Source of the DNA: Rhabdornis inornatus
Lineage: Eukaryota; Chordata; Aves; Passeriformes; Rhabdornithidae
Reading direction: 5' to 3'
NCBI GenBank assembly: GCA_013397075.1
Contig: VWZS01005944.1
Span: forward strand, 124,001 to 188,000
Length of the DNA stretch: 64,000 nucleotides
In this document: positions 59,315 through 64,000 of the stretch, one piece after another
Layout: every line of letters starts with the position of its first letter
How positions within the stretch are numbered: position 1 is the stretch's first letter
Made by a program: the position numbers and the translations under genes
The notes under the pieces: model-generated
Database searches by the model: none
Seen by the model: the letters and a program-made list of their open reading frames with translations, nothing else
Told to the model about the DNA's origin: nothing

Positions 59315-60761
59315 AAGTCTGAGAAATTACTTGTGACAAGAAAACAAGCCTTCTCAGAGATGTAAAAAAAAGCCCATGGCAGAAAGAGCAAAGAGCTGGT
59401 TTTGCACAGAGCTGCTCTCCCTTGAGTTCTCTGCCTGAATTTCAAGGTAAGTGGCTGTGCCATGGACACAAACTCGTAGAAGGAGCAGACCCTCCACACC
59501 TGCACCCAAAACCATCCCCTCTCATAATCTGTTTTTTACAGAGCCAGATGACAGCAGGCTCTGGGTGCAGGCACAAATCCCCAAAAGTGTTTTCAACAAC
59601 ACTTCCCAACCTGAAGCAGTCTGTCCAAGAAAAGAAAGCAGCCCTGCTGCTGCCGGGCAAAGCCTGGGTTGAAATCCTGGCAGGCAGTGCTGTTATCCAC
59701 CTGCAGTGTTTGAAATTGCTCATGACACCCATTTATCCAAACACACCCTGAAATGTGTGCTAAAGGCACAAAATCAGAGCTCTGGAAACAAGGCTGATAC
59801 TGATGTGATCCCTTCTGCTTATTTAAAAATAAATACTGGCAAATCCCACCTGATAGAGGTGAGGAATAACACCAGCACAAACTGTTTTTTCCCTATGGAA
59901 AATAAAGGGCACTAAAGTCTCCATAAGCAAAACACACCAAACAGCACAGGCTGTGTATCCCCAACTTCCCTCCTGACAAAAAAATGCAGAAACAAAATTA
60001 TTTGGATGTTGACATGATCATAGCTGTCATCCAATAACCAGCTGAGCTTTTACATCAGAACTAGGTGCCTATATGTAAAACTCAGGTTTAATTCAAATTA
60101 TACAGACTTCCCCTTGTTTTCCCTGTATGATAAGGGCCAAAGGATTTACACACTTGCTAGTTACGTTGCAGAATTACATATTCTCACAGAAGCAAGCACA
60201 ATATAATATGAAATGAAGCAACTTGAAAAAATAGTAAAAAAAATTAAAATTTAGCCAGTTTTTCACAGGCCTTCCTGAGAACGAGGCTCACCAGTTTCTA
60301 AATTACAGATACCAACTGCAGGAAGTTAAATTAATTTTACTTTGTGCAAAACCACACATTTTGTATGTCATTTCTCAGGATGTAATTCTGGTTTTAGTGC
60401 CAATCCATGAGGCATCTCTACTTTATTCTATTTCATCTTTGCAGCCCTCCAGCTGCCCATTTAAAGACAACCTGCAAACCTTGTAAGAATAAAAACACAT
60501 TTTCACTCAACAGCTTTGACTAACAATGCCTTACATCTTGGAACAAGCATATTGTTTATTTATGAACTTTTTCTTTCCATGACCATGTCAGCCTTAAGTA
60601 TCTTTGAATACAAACAACAAAAACAGTATCCTGGGTTCTTGAACTTTAAGCTAAAAACCCGTGGTTAGCATATGCTGGTACCTTTGTAAGAAGTCATCAA
60701 GTGTTATTCCATCCTGAACACTCATATTTTAAAGCAACTCACTTCCATCACAGCAAAACAA

Positions 60762-61055
60762 GTAATTACAGAATTGTTTGGGCTGCAAGGGACCTCAGGA
60801 GTTCTCCAGTCCACCCTCCTGCGGAAAGCAGGGTCAGCATCACATTCAGATCACATTGCTTAGGGCTTCGTCCAGATGGCTCTTGGAAACCTCCGAGTTT
60901 GGTGGCTCCACAGCCTCTCCAGGCTCCTGTTTCACTGCCTGAGCATCCTCATGGAATAAAGGAATAAATCCCCACCAAATCATGTCAGAACCTGCTCTTG
61001 GCTCCTTAGTGACCCCAACTTCTCTGTCAGAAGGCTGTTGTACCTTAAGCACTAG
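60762..61055 (-). mobile_element. CR1 LINE fragment, reversed, old
   Basis: It begins TAATTACAGAATTGTTTGGG and CTGCAAGGGACCTCAGGAGT, and continues with GATGGCTCTTGGAAACCTCC. The order fits a reversed CR1; divergence is high. Confidence 0.75.
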
Positions 61056-63053
61056 GGAATATTTTCAAGCATGGTCTCAAGGATGTCTGGGTGCCATTTA
61101 GATGATTACACAGTTATTTTCACTGTGGTTCCTGACCAAACACCAGCTCATTTGTGCTGGACAAAGGAGGATTTGTAACAAACAGGCCATCCTTCCCTAA
61201 AGGGTTTTTGAGCCCATGGCAAAATGAGAGAAGGGGGACAGGAAATATGCAAAGAGAAAAAAAGACTTCAGTATGTGACGCTACCCACAAGTCCTTGGAG
61301 GGTGCTCTCCAGCTCAACAGAAATATATCATGCTATAGTCAGGCCAGCCATCAAATGATCAACCTGTGGCCTTCATAATCCCATTTCTAGCATGCTTTGG
61401 TGGATGGAATTACTTAACTCAGAATGATTTTTTTTTTTTTAATACACTGTAGGTGGCATTGGTGACAAACCTGGCGTCACCCGTGAGCTCAGAGGAAGTA
61501 AACCCATCAGGGCAGGGGTGAGTCCACATCTCACTGGGCAGGATGTTACCAAAGTCAAACCAAAGTCTGGTAGTAATCCTAACACCCACCAAATCCTGCA
61601 GTGAGTGTGGGAACCAAACAGGACCTGTTGCACACAGGTTTTCCTGTGCCAAAGCCCAGCTCAGGTACAGTGGGTGCCCCCCAGCACAGCACTGACACCC
61701 AGAACAGCCCCACAGCCACCCCCACCTGCTCAAACTGTGAACCTTTAGGACATGTAAGAATAAAAACACAGGCCAGACTTTCAGACAAACACAGAGGAGC
61801 ATCAGATTTATCGTGGGCCTCTTCCTCAGAAGCACAGGCGTGACTGAACTCATGGGAGTTTGTCAAACCACGCTCTCTGAGGCTCCTGGACTCTGCTCTG
61901 TGCTATAAATACCTTGATTTCTTGCACAGCCTGCAAGCAGCAATGTTAACTTTACATTTCTCTCTGTGTGCTGACTAAACCAAAACAGGCTTTGCCTGGC
62001 TGACTTTGTTCTTTGTCCAGCCCACTGTCGAGTCACCTCTAAGGGCAGTAGCAGAGACAGACACTGCTGAACATTAGAAAACCACCCAAAAATTCACACA
62101 CTTCTGAAATTCAGATTACTAAAAGATGTTCTTCAGGCTGCCTATGGCATAAATAGCTCTTCAAGGGATTAAAGATTAAAAAAAAATTAGGAATCACTAA
62201 GACTGAAGGAAGTGATCTTAAAATCATCTAAAATTCACTAGTGACTCAGCAAGCAATACAGGCCTCAATCAAAAGTGACAGATCACCGTCAAAAACAGAA
62301 GAATAAAAATATGAAGCCTAATTGCACTCTTTACAAAGCTTTTGCAACTTCCTTTTTATGAAATATTGCTCATCTGACAAGAAGAACTGGCAGCTTCAGC
62401 CATACTGAGCATGTCATACCAAAAAAAACCCAAACTTCATAAGAGGCTTCTGTAAAGCCCCATGGGTAAAATGAGACGAGATGGCAACCAGACTGCTGAG
62501 ATGAACACAGAACTGGGCACCAGCCGAAGAATCATCACCTTAGTTTATGGGACTCACTCAAATACTTCAAATATACACACTGAATTCTTGTCTTTTTAGT
62601 GCAGTTGCTCAGAATGATTTACAGTCACCAAGCCCTGAAACAAATACATGTTAAACTGCAAAATGCTCGTGTCTTTTGCCAGGCTACTTGCTCAGCACTT
62701 GACACTCCTGCTTAAGGGTCACTTAGCCTGAAAATAAAAACCCAACCCTGTGCAGCAGGTGGGGCTTAAGGGGTTCAGTATATTTAGCTCTGAAAAGGGA
62801 AAAACTAAGCAGGTTGTAACTGGAGCACAACTACCTCTGAAAAAAAAACAAACCAGGTGTTGGGTATCAGCTGGAAAGGGTGAGAAGCATCTTCTGCCAC
62901 CTGCAGCAGCAGGGAGAATTGGGAGCATGGGAGCTGCAGCTGCTGTGGAGTGACCCCTCCACAGCCCCTTTTTGAACAGCACTGCTGGTGATGAGGCCAG
63001 GGAATAAATGAAAGCACAATGGTGACGGAAGCCGTGGTTTCCTGGAAGCTGCG

Positions 63054-63077
63054 CTGTCATCATCACGGCGATGACAG
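63054..63077. repeat. Perfect 8-bp inverted repeat, 8-nt spacer
   Basis: CTGTCATC and GATGACAG are exact reverse complements around ATCACGGC. The inner arms contain TGACA/TGTCA half-sites. It lies in a CpG-containing patch of otherwise CpG-poor intron DNA. Function unknown; possibly a dimer-binding regulatory site. Confidence 0.5.
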
Positions 63078-64000
63078 AATTATTTAGGTGAGTTGCTAAG
63101 GTAGAGGCCAGCCACACACACTCACACACATCCTGAAGGTGTGCATTCTCAGAGCCTTTCCCTCCTGAAATGGCCAGGCCTTCATTGTTCCCCTGGCAGC
63201 CCCAAGACACAGCCAACAAAGACAGGAAGTTGTGCTGCTTTTCTGAGTGGCGAAAAATGACTGTGTTGACTTGCCACATAGTTACATGTGTAAGAGTTTT
63301 CCAGCTATACAAAGCACCCCTCAATTCCAGTGCACTCAAAATTACCTGCTTCTAAGACTAGTAATCAAAGTCAGTGTCGTAGTTTTTGTGGAGGATTGAA
63401 GTGTTAGCTTGCCAGCACCAAACCATACCCGGAAAAGCTCTCTGATCCCACTGCCAGAGAACCCTTAAAACACAACTCTGCCTGACTAAATTACACCTGC
63501 TCCCTGTGAGCAACCACTGCTGTGCATTGCTGCAATAACTATTCTCAGACTGATTTAAACCTCTTGCCAACATGCTAAGACACAACCAGCCACTCATTTT
63601 TGGGGCCAACATAATTTTTCACAACGGATGCTGTCCCATTCCAGTATTCTGTATCCCCTTCTTCAGGTATTATAGGACTGTTCATTCTGTTTAGCCAAGT
63701 CACACTTCATCAGTCAAAAATCTGATAAGGTTTCTTGCACTCCTACATAATTTAAAGTCTGTTTGGACATGCAACACCTGATTTGCAATATTCCTGTAAC
63801 ACAGCCCAACATAGCTACCGGGTAGAACCCATGGCAATGTTTTTCCCGTCTCCATTTGAGCAGCATGTGACATAACCCAGGAATTCCAGGAGCTCACCGG
63901 TGAGTGGTGACTACTTAGCATCGAAACAAGAGAGACTATAATGATTTTAAGAGGTCAAACTACGGTATTTATCCGACTTTTTTTTTTTCATGAGTTATAA

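Larger units (their letters stand above)
57832..64000 (-). other. 5' intron sequence (upstream end outside window)
   Basis: About 6.2 kb upstream of the first visible coding exon. It holds CR1 fragments at 58955-59314 and 60762-61055, T- and A-runs, a CA-rich patch near 63113-63130 and a perfect dyad at 63054-63077. No CpG island or convincing first exon is seen, so the promoter must be further 5'. Confidence 0.7.

Overview
The window is vertebrate nuclear DNA, almost certainly from a bird and probably a songbird. At least a dozen fragments of CR1 (chicken repeat 1) non-LTR retrotransposons are present, several with the passerine-type 3' tail. The one recognisable gene has many short exons and long introns. 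There are no operons, ribosome binding sites, tRNA or rRNA genes, CRISPR arrays or bacterial features. Almost all open frames apart from the exons listed here are chance frames in introns or retrotransposon copies.

The window is essentially one gene, LRRFIP1 (leucine-rich repeat Flightless-interacting protein 1; older names GCF2, TRIP and FLAP-1), read on the minus strand. I placed 24 coding exons from about 57.8 kb down to 4.1 kb, all with GT-AG borders and all joining in frame. The true first exon and promoter lie beyond 64000. The N-terminal half (57.8-30.4 kb) is an array of short phase-0 exons, including an 18-nt microexon, coding for a basic helix and then Ser/Arg-rich linker cassettes. 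The middle (23.6-16.5 kb) encodes the conserved coiled coil, including three consecutive exons of exactly 93 nt. At 16502 the message has two possible ends. One splices to a single 3' exon (12786-14890) coding about 700 acidic, probably disordered residues ending in Cys-Thr-Ile-Ser. The other skips it and joins five small exons (7260-4075) that extend the coiled coil in the manner of LRRFIP2.

Region by region: 1-361 is a 20-bp minisatellite with an 80-bp higher-order pattern. 420-655 is a reversed CR1. 656-1440 is intergenic. About 1447-4074 is the likely 3' UTR of the coiled-coil isoform, and 11421-12785 the likely 3' UTR of the acidic isoform. 23.6-64 kb is mostly intron with CR1 fragments and one probable solo LTR near 41.1-41.3 kb. 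From the family, LRRFIP1 is a coiled-coil adaptor that binds Flightless-I, takes part in Wnt/Dishevelled signalling and in cytosolic nucleic-acid sensing, and has a reported GC-rich DNA-binding, transcription-repressing form.

I found no convincing new biological system. The observations most worth checking are the two alternative C-termini (one with a CaaX-like end), the long bird acidic exon that lacks the Lys-rich tract I recall from mammals, the inverted CR1 pair in one intron, a perfect 8-bp dyad near 63.06 kb, and two candidate unannotated exons.
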